From positions 186,001 to 250,000 of the forward strand of contig NZ_PKHX01000002.1 in assembly GCF_002848005.1 (NCBI RefSeq): a DNA stretch of 64,000 nt, read 5' to 3'. Both the position numbers and the translations under genes were made by a program. Within the stretch, counting starts at the first letter, position 1; each line of letters starts with the position of its first letter. The notes beneath the pieces are model-generated. The model was not told the origin of the DNA, searched no databases, and saw nothing but the letters and a program-made list of their open reading frames with translations. Below are positions 24,092-32,882 of this stretch, in pieces. Source of the stretch: Varibaculum cambriense (GTDB taxonomy: Bacteria > Actinomycetota > Actinomycetes > Actinomycetales > Actinomycetaceae).

Positions 24092-25915
24092 ATGGCACCC
24101 CAAACGAAAATGAAGCACTTAGTTGATCCCGCTCAGACCGTGAATGAGTATCTATCCAAGGCTGATTGGCGGGTAAACGCCAATGCGAACCAGGGGTATT
24201 CGCTGGGGGGACTGATTCTTAACGCTTCGGGCAAATTGATTGCCAACTATTGGCTAAACGAGGTGTACACTCCCGAAATCGGGCAGGCACACCGCGAGGG
24301 TGACTACCATATTCACGACCTGGATATGTTCGCCGGTTACTGTGCCGGCTGGTCGCTAAAGCAGCTGCTGCAGGAAGGTTTCAACGGAGTTCCGGGCGCG
24401 ATTGCTTCCAATCCGCCGCGCCATTTTTCCTCTGCCTGCGGGCAAATCGTTAACTTCCTGGGAACTTTGCAAAACGAGTGGGCAGGGGCGCAGGCTTTCT
24501 CTAGTTTCGACACCTATATGGCGCCGTTTATCCGCAAAGATAACCTGGACTACGAGCAAGTTCACCAGTGCATGCAGGAACTGATTTATAACCTGAACGT
24601 GCCTAGCCGTTGGGGCAGCCAGTGCCCCTTCACTAACCTGACTTTCGACTGGACTTGCCCGGACGACCTCGTCGATGAATACCCCCTGATTGGGGATGAA
24701 CTGATGGACTTCACCTACGGGGATCTGGCCGAAGAAATGGAGATGATTAACCGGGCGTTCATCGAAGTGATGACCGCCGGGGATGCCGATGGGCGGGTTT
24801 TTACCTTCCCCATCCCCACCTATAACATCACTCCCGATTTCGATTGGGATTCCCCCAATACCGAGCGGCTATTTGCGATGACCGCGAAATACGGCCTGCC
24901 CTACTTCCAGAACTTCCTGAACTCGGACCTGGATCCCCATATGATTCGCTCTATGTGTTGCCGCTTGCAGCTAGACCTGCGAGAACTGCTAAAACGAGGC
25001 AACGGACTGTTCGGTTCGGCAGAACAAACCGGCTCCCTGGGGGTAGTAACCATCAATATGGCGCGCCTCGGCTACCTCTATAAGGGTGATCTAGAAGGGC
25101 TCACCCGCCAGCTCGATCACCTGATTGACCTGGCCAGCCAGTCCCTAGAGAAGAAACGGGAAGTTATTTCCTGGCACATGGATTCCGGGCTCTTCCCCTA
25201 TACTCGCCGTTACCTGGGTACTCTCGACAACCATTTCTCCACTATTGGGGTAAACGGAATGAACGAGATGGTGCGTAACTTCACTGATGATGCGGAAGAT
25301 ATTACCGGCGAAGTAGGGCATAAGATGTGCGCTGACCTGCTCGATCATATTCGGGAACGGATGGTGCAGCTGCAGGAAGAAACCGGTCACCTCTACAACC
25401 TGGAGGCCACCCCGGCCGAAGGTACCACCTACCGCTTTGCGAAAGAGGACGCTAAACGCTTCCCCGGCATTATTCAGGCTGGTACCGCGGATGCTCCCTA
25501 CTACACCAACTCTTCGCAGCTGCCGGTAGGCTACACCCAAGATGCCTTCCAAGCCTTAGAAGAACAGGTGGAACTGCAAGGTAAATACACTGGGGGCACC
25601 GTGTTGCACCTGTATATGGGGGAGGCGATGAACTCTGCGGAGTCCTGCAAGACCCTGGTACACCGGGCGCTCGCGAACTTCAAGCTGCCCTATATTACGA
25701 TTACCCCCACCTTCTCGATTTGCCCAGTCCACGGGTATTTGTCGGGTGAACATTTCGATTGTCCCAAGTGTGCCCAGGAAGGCAACCACGAGCAGCCCTG
25801 TGAAGTGTGGACGCGGGTAATGGGCTACTTCCGTCCGGTTACCTCTTTCAATACCGGCAAGCAGAGCGAGTACGCCGAGCGCACTACTTTCTCGCAAGAG
25901 TTAGCCGGTGTCTGA
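24092..25915 (+). CDS. nrdD: Anaerobic ribonucleoside-triphosphate reductase (class III)
   Basis: NrdD reduces ribonucleotides to deoxyribonucleotides without oxygen, using a glycyl radical. The C-terminal radical motif RVMGYFRP places the radical at Gly578. A Cys/His cluster just before it (CPVHGYLSGEHFDCPKC) is the zinc site. The ATG has an AGAGGA ribosome site and gives 607 residues. The roughly 90-residue N-terminal ATP-cone seen in longer NrdD proteins is absent: the sequence goes straight into the core (VNEYLSKADWRVNANANQGYS). Allosteric activity control by dATP is therefore probably lost, leaving NrdR boxes upstream as the visible control. Confidence 0.93.
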   Translation: MAPQTKMKHLVDPAQTVNEYLSKADWRVNANANQGYSLGGLILNASGKLIANYWLNEVYTPEIGQAHREGDYHIHDLDMFAGYCAGWSLKQLLQEGFNGVPGAIASNPPRHFSSACGQIVNFLGTLQNEWAGAQAFSSFDTYMAPFIRKDNLDYEQVHQCMQELIYNLNVPSRWGSQCPFTNLTFDWTCPDDLVDEYPLIGDELMDFTYGDLAEEMEMINRAFIEVMTAGDADGRVFTFPIPTYNITPDFDWDSPNTERLFAMTAKYGLPYFQNFLNSDLDPHMIRSMCCRLQLDLRELLKRGNGLFGSAEQTGSLGVVTINMARLGYLYKGDLEGLTRQLDHLIDLASQSLEKKREVISWHMDSGLFPYTRRYLGTLDNHFSTIGVNGMNEMVRNFTDDAEDITGEVGHKMCADLLDHIRERMVQLQEETGHLYNLEATPAEGTTYRFAKEDAKRFPGIIQAGTADAPYYTNSSQLPVGYTQDAFQALEEQVELQGKYTGGTVLHLYMGEAMNSAESCKTLVHRALANFKLPYITITPTFSICPVHGYLSGEHFDCPKCAQEGNHEQPCEVWTRVMGYFRPVTSFNTGKQSEYAERTTFSQELAGV

Positions 25916-26654
25916 TTTTTCAACAGCTAACGGGGAACCGAGCCTGCTCGGGCAGGCCAGGCAACTTAACATCGCGGGTCTAGTCCCGTTTTCCACGGTG
26001 GACTGGCCGGGGAAAATCGTGGCGAGTGTGTTTTGCCAAGGTTGTCCCTGGCGCTGCGCCTATTGCCAAAACTTTGAAATCTTAGATTTCAAAGTCCCTG
26101 GCGCAGTGCCGTTTGCCGAGCTAGAAGAGTTACTAGGGCGCCGGAAAGGGCTACTTGACGGAGTGGTGTTCTCCGGCGGCGAAGCCCTGGCGCAAGCAGC
26201 GGTAATCCCGGCGGCGCGTTGGGTGAAGGCGCAGGGTTTCCAAGTGGGTTTGCATGCCGCGGGAGCCTATCCTTCGCGCCTGCAAGCAATGTTGGCGGAT
26301 GGTTTGCTCGATTGGGTGGGGCTAGACATTAAAGCCATGCCCGCCGACTACCGACAGGTGACCGGAGTTGCCGGCGGGGATAAGGCTTTTACCTGTCTAG
26401 ATGCCGTGTTGGCTAGCGGCATCGACTATGAAGTTAGGCTAACTGTTTACCCAGGCCACCCGGGAAAAGTGCTCGAGTTGGCGCGGGATCTGGCGGCGCG
26501 AGGCGTGAAAAACTTTGCCTTACAGCAGGCACGCGAGTTGGGAGCGTCTCCAGAGTTTAAGGCGCGAGCTCAAGGTTGGGATAGTCAAGTAAAAACCTGG
26601 GCTGAGGAAATCGAGGAGCTGGGGTGGGAAAAGTTTTCTTTCCGTCCTGCTTAA
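25908..26654 (+). CDS. nrdG: NrdD-activating radical-SAM enzyme
   Basis: NrdG generates the glycyl radical on NrdD from S-adenosylmethionine. The radical-SAM motif CPWRCAYC lies at residues 46-53, after FSTVDWPGKIVASVFCQG, which is typical of NrdG. At 248 residues it is longer than the classic 155-residue E. coli protein and resembles the longer actinobacterial and archaeal activators. It begins with GTG eight bases inside the end of nrdD, so the pair is translationally coupled. Confidence 0.92.
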   Translation: MSDFSTANGEPSLLGQARQLNIAGLVPFSTVDWPGKIVASVFCQGCPWRCAYCQNFEILDFKVPGAVPFAELEELLGRRKGLLDGVVFSGGEALAQAAVIPAARWVKAQGFQVGLHAAGAYPSRLQAMLADGLLDWVGLDIKAMPADYRQVTGVAGGDKAFTCLDAVLASGIDYEVRLTVYPGHPGKVLELARDLAARGVKNFALQQARELGASPEFKARAQGWDSQVKTWAEEIEELGWEKFSFRPA

Positions 26655-26770
26655 GTGGCTTGGGGATTTGGATGTGGTTTGCGCGTGCTTCCATCAGCGG
26701 AAAAATTGAGAGCCGGAATTTACCGTCCAAGTTGGGTTAGGAATCTGCGCCGCGGGCCGGGCCTGCCAGG

Positions 26771-26776
26771 TAGAAT
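26771..26776 (+). promoter_or_regulatory. Probable -10 element of the first paralog
   Basis: TAGAAT lies 38 bases before the ATG at 26809. The element and the leader that follows it recur before the second paralog (27913). No clear -35 is visible. Confidence 0.5.
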
Positions 26777-26808
26777 GGAAGCAGTTTTTCCCAACCCAAA
26801 GGTAAATC

Positions 26809-27699
26809 ATGGCAGATAGCGATAATCGAAAGGAACTGGGCGAGCGGGCGTTTCCGCCTGATCTAGATGCTACCCGCCTGGGGAACCCATCCGGGGTAAA
26901 TCAGGATCCGGCAGGACAAACGTGGGAGGATTATCCGACGGCGATGGCGTCTCCCGCGGCGATGTCTCCTAGCTATTCTGCTCCTGTCCACCCGAATCCG
27001 GGCTATCTGGAGCCGCCCCGGCAGCCGGTGATTAGTCCGCTACCAGCTGCGTATTCGCCTTTCCCGGGGTATTCTAGCCCGGCAGCGCAAAGCGTTTCCC
27101 CAAGTACGCCGCCTCCCGAAACGCCGCCGCGCAATTGGGGAATTATTGGGGTGAGCGTCCTCTTGGTTTTGGCGCTGATCGCCTTGGCGATTGGGGCTAC
27201 CTGGCTGTTTACCTCTAAAGGTGAGGCGAAAGAGGGCACGGCGGCCAGCGAGTCCCAGACCGCTAGCACCCAGACTAATACCGTCCTGGAGACTACGGTG
27301 ACTGCCACCCAGGCCCCCCGCGGGGCCCCTAACCGAGTTCCCGCGCAAACCGGCAAATCGATTCCTGTAAACGCGGTGTACGAAGGTCAGGGATTCTATA
27401 GCCCCACCGGTAATATCGCTTGCTTAATGTTCTCTGGAGGAGTGCACTGCCAGATTGCGGAGCGGCAGTGGCAATTGGGTTGCGACGGCTTATGGGGAGT
27501 GCAGCTTGACTCATCTGGAGTAACGGAACAGTGTGATTCTATTTTCGGCACTGATCCTCAACACCAAGCCACCTATGGCACGGTTTACTACAACGGTGAT
27601 AATGCCTGTGAAGTGGGTAAACATACCGGGGTGAACTGTTGGAACTCCCGGACGGGTCGCGGCTTTACGATGCGTAAAGCCGACCACACCACCTACTAA
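26809..27699 (+). CDS. Membrane-anchored protein with secreted six-cysteine domain (paralog A)
   Basis: A 296-residue protein. A Pro/Tyr/Ser-rich cytoplasmic region (residues 1-108) is followed by one membrane helix (about 111-134), a Thr/Ser linker and a C-terminal domain with six cysteines. The pattern GFYSPTGNIACLM ... GVHCQIAERQW ... GVNCWNSRTGRGFT resembles a secreted domain seen in mycobacterial proteins (I believe DUF6636). It is closely similar to the next gene but lacks that gene's N-terminal variant leucine-rich-repeat region. The ATG follows an AAAGG site. Function unknown. Confidence 0.75.
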   Translation: MADSDNRKELGERAFPPDLDATRLGNPSGVNQDPAGQTWEDYPTAMASPAAMSPSYSAPVHPNPGYLEPPRQPVISPLPAAYSPFPGYSSPAAQSVSPSTPPPETPPRNWGIIGVSVLLVLALIALAIGATWLFTSKGEAKEGTAASESQTASTQTNTVLETTVTATQAPRGAPNRVPAQTGKSIPVNAVYEGQGFYSPTGNIACLMFSGGVHCQIAERQWQLGCDGLWGVQLDSSGVTEQCDSIFGTDPQHQATYGTVYYNGDNACEVGKHTGVNCWNSRTGRGFTMRKADHTTY

Positions 27700-27912
27700 A
27701 GTTCAGCTGGCTACCCGTGGGCAGTTACTTTGCATAGTTTGTCCAAATAGCCCGGCTACCGAGCTCGCTGCGTCCGGGGTGGCTAGCCGCGCGCCCTACC
27801 CGCGTCTTGGAGGCGGCATTTTTCTTCAAATTGCTGGTATACCAGATTTTTGTTGCTTTCGGGTTTAACTGACTTATCAGGCAAGCGCTGTACGCCGCTA
27901 TTAGAAGCCAGT

Positions 27913-27918
27913 TAGAAT
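27913..27918 (+). promoter_or_regulatory. Probable -10 element of the second paralog
   Basis: TAGAAT again, with the leader TTTTCCCAACCCAAAGGTAA shared with the first paralog. The spacing to the start is almost identical (39 bases). The rest of the 252-base gap after paralog A holds nothing I can name. Confidence 0.5.
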
Positions 27919-27951
27919 AGGAGCAGTGTTTTCCCAACCCAAAGGTAAGCC

Positions 27952-29346
27952 ATGACTGATAGTGATGATTTAAAGAAATTGCGTGAGCGCGCGTTGGCGC
28001 CGGAGACAGACGCAAATGAATTGTTCGAAATATCTGCGCAACATCCCGAGGTGTATGCAGAGGTCGCGGCGAATCCGAACTCCTATCCGGATCTGCTTGA
28101 TTGGTTGGAAAATGTGGGCGATGACCGGGTAAAAGCGGTGGTAGTCGCGCGGAGAGACGGTCTTTCTGGCACCGAAGCCTTAGAAAAAGGCAGGCAGGAG
28201 GCTGCGGAGGCTACTTCCGCAGAAAAAGCTAGTGCTTCCGAAGGTGACCAGGCAAAGCAGGAAGCCGGCTCTGCTGACTCGTCACCCCTAGCTTTTGCGC
28301 CCCCCGCCAATCCCGAAAGCGAAGCGGAAGCTACCGAGAAAATCGAAACTACCGGCCAAGCAGTGGAAACCGAGCAGCTAGAGGAAGCAAACTCGGCTGC
28401 TGAGGGCGAAGAAGCCAAGACCGAAGAGCTAAAGGAAAATCCGGTGGCGGGCGCGGAGGCAGCGGCAGATAACTCCCAAAACTCCAGTGACGGTGCCCAA
28501 TCTTCACCAGGTGCGGGTAGCGATCAGCAAAGTGATGATGATGCTACTCGTCTGGGAAGCCTGCCGGTAGCAAATCCCGGATCTTCTGCGCAAACGGTTG
28601 AGGATTATCCGACAGTGATGGCGAGTCCGATGGCGGCCCCCGCGGCCATGCCTCCGGCATATGCATCTCCGGTATATGCGGAGCCCGCCTATCCGGAGCC
28701 ACCCCGCCAACCAATAATGAGTCCGCCGCCAGCTGCCTATTCGCCCTTCCCGGGTTACCAAAATCCGGCAGGGGAGAGTTCGCAACCGGAAAAATCCCGT
28801 CGCAGCTGGGGGATTATTGTGCTGACGGTACTGCTGGTAGTGGCGTTAATCGGATTGGCAATTGTGGGTACCTGGATTGTTTCCTCGCGCGGAGACAATA
28901 AAGGGCAAGCTAGCGCCAGTGAGTCTGAAAGCGATACCACCCGGACGGCGACGGTCATGGAAACCACGGTGACCAGTACTCAGTCTCCCATCCAAACAGG
29001 CCAACCGATCCCCGGAAACGCGGTGTACGAAGGTCAAGGATTCTATACCCCCACCGGTAATATTGGTTGCTTAATGTCCTCTGGCGGAGTGCAATGCCAG
29101 ATTGCGGAGCGGCAGTGGCAATTGGGGTGTGACGGCTTATGGGGAGTGCAGCTTGACGCATCCGGAGTAAGCGAACAGTGCGATTATGCCGGTGGTTCTG
29201 ATCCGCAGCATCAAGCCACCTATGGCACGGTTTACTACAACGCCGACTTCGCCTGTGAAGTGGGTAAATATACCGGCGTAAACTGTTGGAACTCCCGGAC
29301 GGGTCGTGGCTTTACGATGCGTAAAGCCGACCACACCACCTACTAG
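27952..29346 (+). CDS. Membrane-anchored protein: LRV-type N-terminus plus six-cysteine secreted domain (paralog B)
   Basis: A 464-residue protein. Residues 1-65 (LRERALAPETDANELFEISAQHPEVYAEVAANPNSYPDLLDWL) match the variant leucine-rich-repeat domain common in actinomycete membrane proteins. A long Glu/Ala-rich acidic region follows, then a Pro/Tyr-rich stretch, a membrane helix (about 283-305) and the same six-cysteine extracellular domain as paralog A. All six cysteines are conserved between the two. Topology predicts the acidic region inside and the cysteine domain outside. No enzymatic motif is visible. Confidence 0.78.
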   Translation: MTDSDDLKKLRERALAPETDANELFEISAQHPEVYAEVAANPNSYPDLLDWLENVGDDRVKAVVVARRDGLSGTEALEKGRQEAAEATSAEKASASEGDQAKQEAGSADSSPLAFAPPANPESEAEATEKIETTGQAVETEQLEEANSAAEGEEAKTEELKENPVAGAEAAADNSQNSSDGAQSSPGAGSDQQSDDDATRLGSLPVANPGSSAQTVEDYPTVMASPMAAPAAMPPAYASPVYAEPAYPEPPRQPIMSPPPAAYSPFPGYQNPAGESSQPEKSRRSWGIIVLTVLLVVALIGLAIVGTWIVSSRGDNKGQASASESESDTTRTATVMETTVTSTQSPIQTGQPIPGNAVYEGQGFYTPTGNIGCLMSSGGVQCQIAERQWQLGCDGLWGVQLDASGVSEQCDYAGGSDPQHQATYGTVYYNADFACEVGKYTGVNCWNSRTGRGFTMRKADHTTY

Positions 29347-29531
29347 ACTTCAGCAATGCCCCCTGTGGGGGAGGATCTTCGTATCCTCCTGCGCGCATAC
29401 CCCGGTGGCTATTTTATGCCTGCGAACGGTTAGCGATCCCGGTGGCAAACCAGCCTCGGGGCGGGGTCGTGCTCTGCGCAAAACCCTAACTAGTAACCGG
29501 ACATACCCTGCACTAGCAGCAAGAATACTAC
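29347..29531. other. Convergent intergenic region with short hairpins
   Basis: Between paralog B and topA, two overlapping small stems are seen: CCCCC/GGGGG at 29359-29371 and GGAGGAT/ATCCTCC at 29370-29389. They may terminate transcription from the left, but no U-tract follows. No RNA gene was recognised. Confidence 0.4.
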
Positions 29532-32261
29532 CTACTTTTTCGCTGCCGACTGCTTAGCAGTTTTAGCAGAGGTTTTCTTGGCGGTCGTCCGCTTGGTGGT
29601 AGTTTTCTTGGTTGCAGTTTTCTTCGCCGGTTTTTTCGCTGCGGTCTTCTTAGTAGTTTTACGGGTCCCGCGTTTCTTCGCCGGCCCTTTCGCCCGTTTC
29701 TCCGCCAGCAAAGTATAGGCCTGATCAGGGTCAATATCCTCTACGGTGCTAGCGCGAGGTACCGTCACATTGGTGGTGCCGTCGGTAATATAGGGGCCAA
29801 AACGCCCATCCTTGATTACTACCGGTTTCCCGGAGTTAGGATCGGTTCCCAGCTCCTTCAGCGGCGGTTTCGCAGTGCGCCCGCGCCGGGTTTTCGGTTG
29901 GGCATAAATCTCTAGAGCCTGCTCGAGGGTGAGGGAGAAAATCTGGTCTTCCGATTCTAGGGAGCGCGAATCCGTCCCTTTCTTCAAATAGGGGCCGTAC
30001 CTGCCATTTTGCGCAGTAATCTCGGTGCCGGACTCGGGATCCTTACCCACCACCCGCGGCAGCGAAAGCAGTTTCAAGGCATCACCGAGGCTGGCGGTTT
30101 CAATCGACATGGTCTTAAATAGGGAGGCCGTGCGCGGTTTGGTGCCCTTAGGGGCGTCCTCGGGTAGTACCTCGGTAAAGTAGGGGCCGTAACGGCCGTT
30201 CTTTACTATAATCGTGTTCCCATTTTCGGGGTCTTTACCCAGTTCGCGGCCGGTATCGGCCGAAATGGTGAACAGTTCTTTTACTTTTTCGGCGTCTAGT
30301 TCATCGGGAGCTAGTTCCTCGGGTACCGAGGCACGCTTGCCCTCTGCGTCCTCTAGATAAGGGCCATACCGTCCTACCCGCACATTTACTCCGGGTTGCA
30401 CCTCGATCGAGTTCAGGGCGCGGGCATCAATATCCCCCAGCCCCTCCACCGTATCTTTGAGGCCGCGAGCCCAAAACTCTCCGCCAGTCCCGCCCCCAAA
30501 ATAAAAGTGTGCCAACAGTTCTTTGCCGTCCCTCTCCCCGGCGGCGATCTGGTCTAGATCCCCTTCCATAGTGGCGGTGAAATCATAGTCCACCAGGGAG
30601 GCGAGATTTTCTTCCAGTAGGCGAACCACCGAAAAAGCCTGCCAGGACGGCACTAGCGCTTGCCCGGCGCGATGGACGTAGCCGCGCTCAATAATCACCC
30701 CGATAGTCGAAGCATAGGTAGAGGGACGCCCTACTCCCTTTTCTTCCAAGGTTTTCACCAGCGAGGCCTCGGTATAACGCGGAGGCGGGCTGGTAACATG
30801 CGCTGCTTTTTCCCGGTCTACCTCGCTAAACGCTACTGCTTGTCCTTCGCTTAGTTTCGGCAGAGCCGTGGAACTGTCGGTGCTAGCGTAGCGGGATTTG
30901 TCTTTGCCTTCTTCGTAGGCAGCCAGGAAGCCGCGGAAAGTAATCACGGTTCCTGAGGCGGTGAACACCAGTTCGTGGGCTTCGCCCTCTGTCTTAATTT
31001 GAGCGCTTACCCGCACGGTGTCGGTGGTTCCGCGGGCATCATTCATTTGTGAGGCCAGGGTGCGTTTCCAAATCAGTTCGTACAGGGCGGCCTGCTGATC
31101 GGTCAGAGCCCCTCGCACCTGATCCGGGGTGCGGAAGTTATCTCCCGCGGGGCGGATAGCTTCGTGCGCTTCTTGTGCGCCCTTGGCTTTCTTGGCATAA
31201 AAACGGGGTTTTTCGGGGACAGCGTCTGCTCCATATAAGCCCCTAGCCTGGCGCCGCGCCGCCGAGATCGCCTGACTAGAAAGCGCAGTCGAGTCGGTAC
31301 GCATATAGGTGATGTAGCCGTTTTCGTATAGATATTGCGCGAGCGCCATAGTTTGCCGCGAAGACATGCGTAGTTTTCTTCCCGCCTCTTGCTGCAGGGT
31401 AGAGGTAGTAAAAGGCGGAGCCGGACGGCGAGTATAGGGTTTGGATTCTACCGAAGTCACCTGGCAACGGGGCTGGTCCTCTAAGGCTGCCACCAGTTTT
31501 TCCCACAGCTTTTCATCCATCACCGTGGCTTGGCGTTTTAATTGACCGCGGTCATCAAAGTCCCGGCCAACGGCAAAACGCACCCCATCCATTTCCAAGG
31601 CGCGGGCAGTAAAGTCAGTGCCATCAGCGCTAAAGGTGGCGTTCAGATCAAAGTAGTTGGCGGGAATGAAAGCGATCCGTTCCCGCTCGCGTTGCACCAC
31701 TAGGCGAGTGGCCACTGACTGCACCCGTCCGGCTGACAGGTGGCGAGCTACTTTGCGCCATAGAATCGGGGAAACTTCGTAGCCGTAGAGGCGATCGAGA
31801 ATCCGCCGGGTTTCCTGGGCTTCTACCAGGTCAGTGTCAATATCCCGGGTGTTTTCCAGGGCGCGATCGATGGCTTCCCGGGTAATCTCGTGGAATACCA
31901 TCCGTTTTACGGGAACCTTGGGTTTTAGTACTTCCAGCAGGTGCCAAGCAATCGCTTCGCCCTCGCGGTCTTCATCAGTGGCGAGGTAGAGCTCTTCGGC
32001 TTGCGCTAGATCCTTACGTAGTCCCGCTACAGTTTTTTTCTTATCGGGGTTGACCACGTAGTAGGGCTTAAAGTTATCGTCCACATCTACCGCGAACTTC
32101 TTGTAGCCGGACTGTTTGAGCTTGTCAGGTAAGGCAGATGGTTGCGGCAAATCCCGGATATGCCCTACCGAGGCTTCTACCTGGAAGTCAGCGCCCAGGT
32201 ACCCGCTGATTGTGCGAGCCTTAGCTGGAGATTCGACGATTACCAGTTTCTTAGCGCTCAA
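29532..32261 (-). CDS. topA: DNA topoisomerase I (type IA)
   Basis: TopA relaxes negative supercoils, balancing gyrase. The 909-residue protein starts with the TOPRIM segment KKLVIVESPAKARTI. The acidic ATDEDREGEAIAWHL and the active-site tyrosine region YITYMRTDST follow. The C-terminal third has repeated topo-C modules of the form GRYGPY instead of zinc fingers, as in other actinobacteria, and ends in a Lys/Ala/Thr-rich tail of about 60 residues that helps processivity in mycobacterial TopA. GGAAGAG precedes the ATG. Confidence 0.96.
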   Translation of the reverse strand: MSAKKLVIVESPAKARTISGYLGADFQVEASVGHIRDLPQPSALPDKLKQSGYKKFAVDVDDNFKPYYVVNPDKKKTVAGLRKDLAQAEELYLATDEDREGEAIAWHLLEVLKPKVPVKRMVFHEITREAIDRALENTRDIDTDLVEAQETRRILDRLYGYEVSPILWRKVARHLSAGRVQSVATRLVVQRERERIAFIPANYFDLNATFSADGTDFTARALEMDGVRFAVGRDFDDRGQLKRQATVMDEKLWEKLVAALEDQPRCQVTSVESKPYTRRPAPPFTTSTLQQEAGRKLRMSSRQTMALAQYLYENGYITYMRTDSTALSSQAISAARRQARGLYGADAVPEKPRFYAKKAKGAQEAHEAIRPAGDNFRTPDQVRGALTDQQAALYELIWKRTLASQMNDARGTTDTVRVSAQIKTEGEAHELVFTASGTVITFRGFLAAYEEGKDKSRYASTDSSTALPKLSEGQAVAFSEVDREKAAHVTSPPPRYTEASLVKTLEEKGVGRPSTYASTIGVIIERGYVHRAGQALVPSWQAFSVVRLLEENLASLVDYDFTATMEGDLDQIAAGERDGKELLAHFYFGGGTGGEFWARGLKDTVEGLGDIDARALNSIEVQPGVNVRVGRYGPYLEDAEGKRASVPEELAPDELDAEKVKELFTISADTGRELGKDPENGNTIIVKNGRYGPYFTEVLPEDAPKGTKPRTASLFKTMSIETASLGDALKLLSLPRVVGKDPESGTEITAQNGRYGPYLKKGTDSRSLESEDQIFSLTLEQALEIYAQPKTRRGRTAKPPLKELGTDPNSGKPVVIKDGRFGPYITDGTTNVTVPRASTVEDIDPDQAYTLLAEKRAKGPAKKRGTRKTTKKTAAKKPAKKTATKKTTTKRTTAKKTSAKTAKQSAAKK

Positions 32262-32454
32262 GACGTCCTCTTCCCTTGGGTTAATGATCTACCTTTATAC
32301 CTTATATATACCTTGCAAACTTGGAAGGCTAACAAATGAGGTCTATTGGCCAGGTTATAGGGAGCAACTCTCAGGCGCGACTGTTTTTAGATGCCGATGG
32401 TTAGGAAAAATCAATACAAAACTCAAAAACCTGGCATAAAGATTGCCTGAACAT

Positions 32455-32535
32455 GAGTAGACTCAAATAGTTCTCACACTGCTTGTTAGTTTTCTGGCTG
32501 AGTGAAAACTCAGTGCCAAATGAGTGAAAACTCAG
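32455..32535. repeat. Three GAGT-ACTC inverted repeats
   Basis: GAGTAGACTC (32455-32464), CTGAGTGAAAACTCAG (32498-32513) and TGAGTGAAAACTCAG (32521-32535). The last two are near-identical and start 22 bases apart, two helical turns; the first is 45 bases upstream. This looks like a set of operators for an unknown dimeric regulator. Confidence 0.55.
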
Positions 32536-32675
32536 GCGTAAAAATTACCCGCTAACAAAACCCGACATTTTTCTAACTTTTTATGAGAAAAGCGAATGTT
32601 TTAGTACATCTACGCAGGTATCGGCTGTTTCTAGATGAAAGCAAACATTAAATCATTCAAATGGTCAAAATTATG

Positions 32676-32691
32676 GGTGATGGAAGTCACA
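32676..32691. promoter_or_regulatory. Candidate CRP/GlxR-family operator
   Basis: GGTGATGGAAGTCACA carries the same GGTGA-N6-TCACA halves as the site at 12633. It lies about 190 bases upstream of the CAP-domain gene. Confidence 0.5.
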
Positions 32692-32852
32692 ATTTAGACC
32701 CAGGGTGCTACTATCGTTAAAAAATTCTGAAAACATTCTAATAGCCCAGGTCAGGCCTACTTTATGGTTGGTAAGTATTCGCAAAAGTGACCTACCAGGT
32801 GTAAAACTTTCATTTTCAAACATTATCCGCTTTCTTCATGTTCGTTTTCGTG

Positions 32853-32858
32853 GATAAT
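32853..32858 (+). promoter_or_regulatory. -10-like element before the CAP-domain gene
   Basis: GATAAT, 24 bases before the GTG start at 32883. The -35 position (CTTTCT) is poor, consistent with an activator-dependent promoter. Confidence 0.4.
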
Positions 32859-32882
32859 AGTTAATGAACGGAGCGAAGGATC

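Larger units (their letters stand above)
32262..32882. other. 621-bp AT-rich divergent regulatory region
   Basis: It lies between topA and the CAP-domain gene and contains no credible gene. It holds GGTATA direct repeats 11 bases apart near topA (32296-32312, minus strand), three GAGT/ACTC inverted repeats (32455-32535), a CRP/GlxR-like palindrome (32676-32691) and a -10-like GATAAT (32853-32858). Confidence 0.6.

Noticed and set aside
29347..29531. Possible small RNA (SRP or other) between paralog B and topA
   Set aside because: GC-rich with small stems, but the conserved SRP tetraloop region and long stem are not found.
32142..32439. Short plus-strand frames overlapping the topA start
   Set aside because: They shadow topA, lack ribosome sites and show no family likeness.
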